A stretch of DNA of 23,899 bases, taken from positions 1 through 23,899 of the forward strand of contig JBLHKE010000026.1 in assembly GCA_047619485.1 (NCBI GenBank), written 5' to 3'. The stretch comes from JBLHKE01 sp047619485. GTDB taxonomy: Bacteria > Verrucomicrobiota > Verrucomicrobiia > Verrucomicrobiales > DEV007. The stretch's first letter is position 1, and every line of letters starts with the position of its first letter. Of this stretch, positions 23,899 to 23,899 are shown piece by piece. The translations under genes were made by a program, and so were the position numbers. The notes under the pieces are model-generated. The model did no database searches and was not told the DNA's origin. It saw only the letters and a program-made list of their open reading frames with translations.

Positions 23899-23899
23899 T

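Overview
The window is a GC-rich (roughly 60% by eye) stretch of a bacterial chromosome. It has Gram-negative features: an OmpA-type peptidoglycan-binding protein, a three-part ABC exporter with a periplasmic adaptor, and several secreted proteins. A PQQ-like beta-propeller protein paired with a large secreted acetyl-xylan-esterase-like hydrolase, together with the single-chain glycyl-tRNA synthetase, suggests the Verrucomicrobiota/Planctomycetota group, most likely Verrucomicrobiota. This is inferred from gene content; no rRNA is present. I see no phage genes, transposase, tRNA or CRISPR array.

Layout. 1-3780: 3' part of a gene for a very large polytopic membrane protein, then a 99-aa tail-anchored-like protein (3832-4131) whose stop overlaps that of the convergent hydrolase gene. 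4128-7504 (minus): PQQ-like propeller gene followed by an alpha/beta hydrolase, joined by an ATGA overlap. 7602-8825: trpB, divergent from them, with a recognisable promoter. 8857-11976: a secreted OB-fold protein, an orphan ABC ATPase of the ModF/YlmA kind, and a GbsR/MarR-type regulator, closely packed. 12120-13061: a small membrane protein and a DCC-family (DUF393) thiol-disulfide protein, ending in a shared terminator with convergent tyrS (13123-14298, minus). 14469-18746 (minus): ATPase, FtsX-type permease and HlyD-type adaptor forming an export operon. 18851-19811: two uncharacterised membrane proteins. 19907-21963 (minus): glyS then rlmH. 22077-23153: an inner-membrane-anchored OmpA-domain protein. 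23389-23898: ferritin with a complete ferroxidase centre.

Two signals stand out beyond ordinary gene content. First, a palindromic repeat of about 80 bp occurs twice: once inserted in frame between the start codon and the signal-peptide core of the hydrolase (6135-6219), and once, diverged, upstream of tyrS (14374-14450). The two copies share core blocks and inverted ends, so they look like members of one dispersed family that can be tolerated inside coding sequence. Second, an 18-bp sequence occurs as a perfect inverted pair, one copy overlapping the translation start region of the GbsR-type regulator and the other in front of the downstream small-membrane/DCC gene pair. This suggests a self-regulated local circuit.
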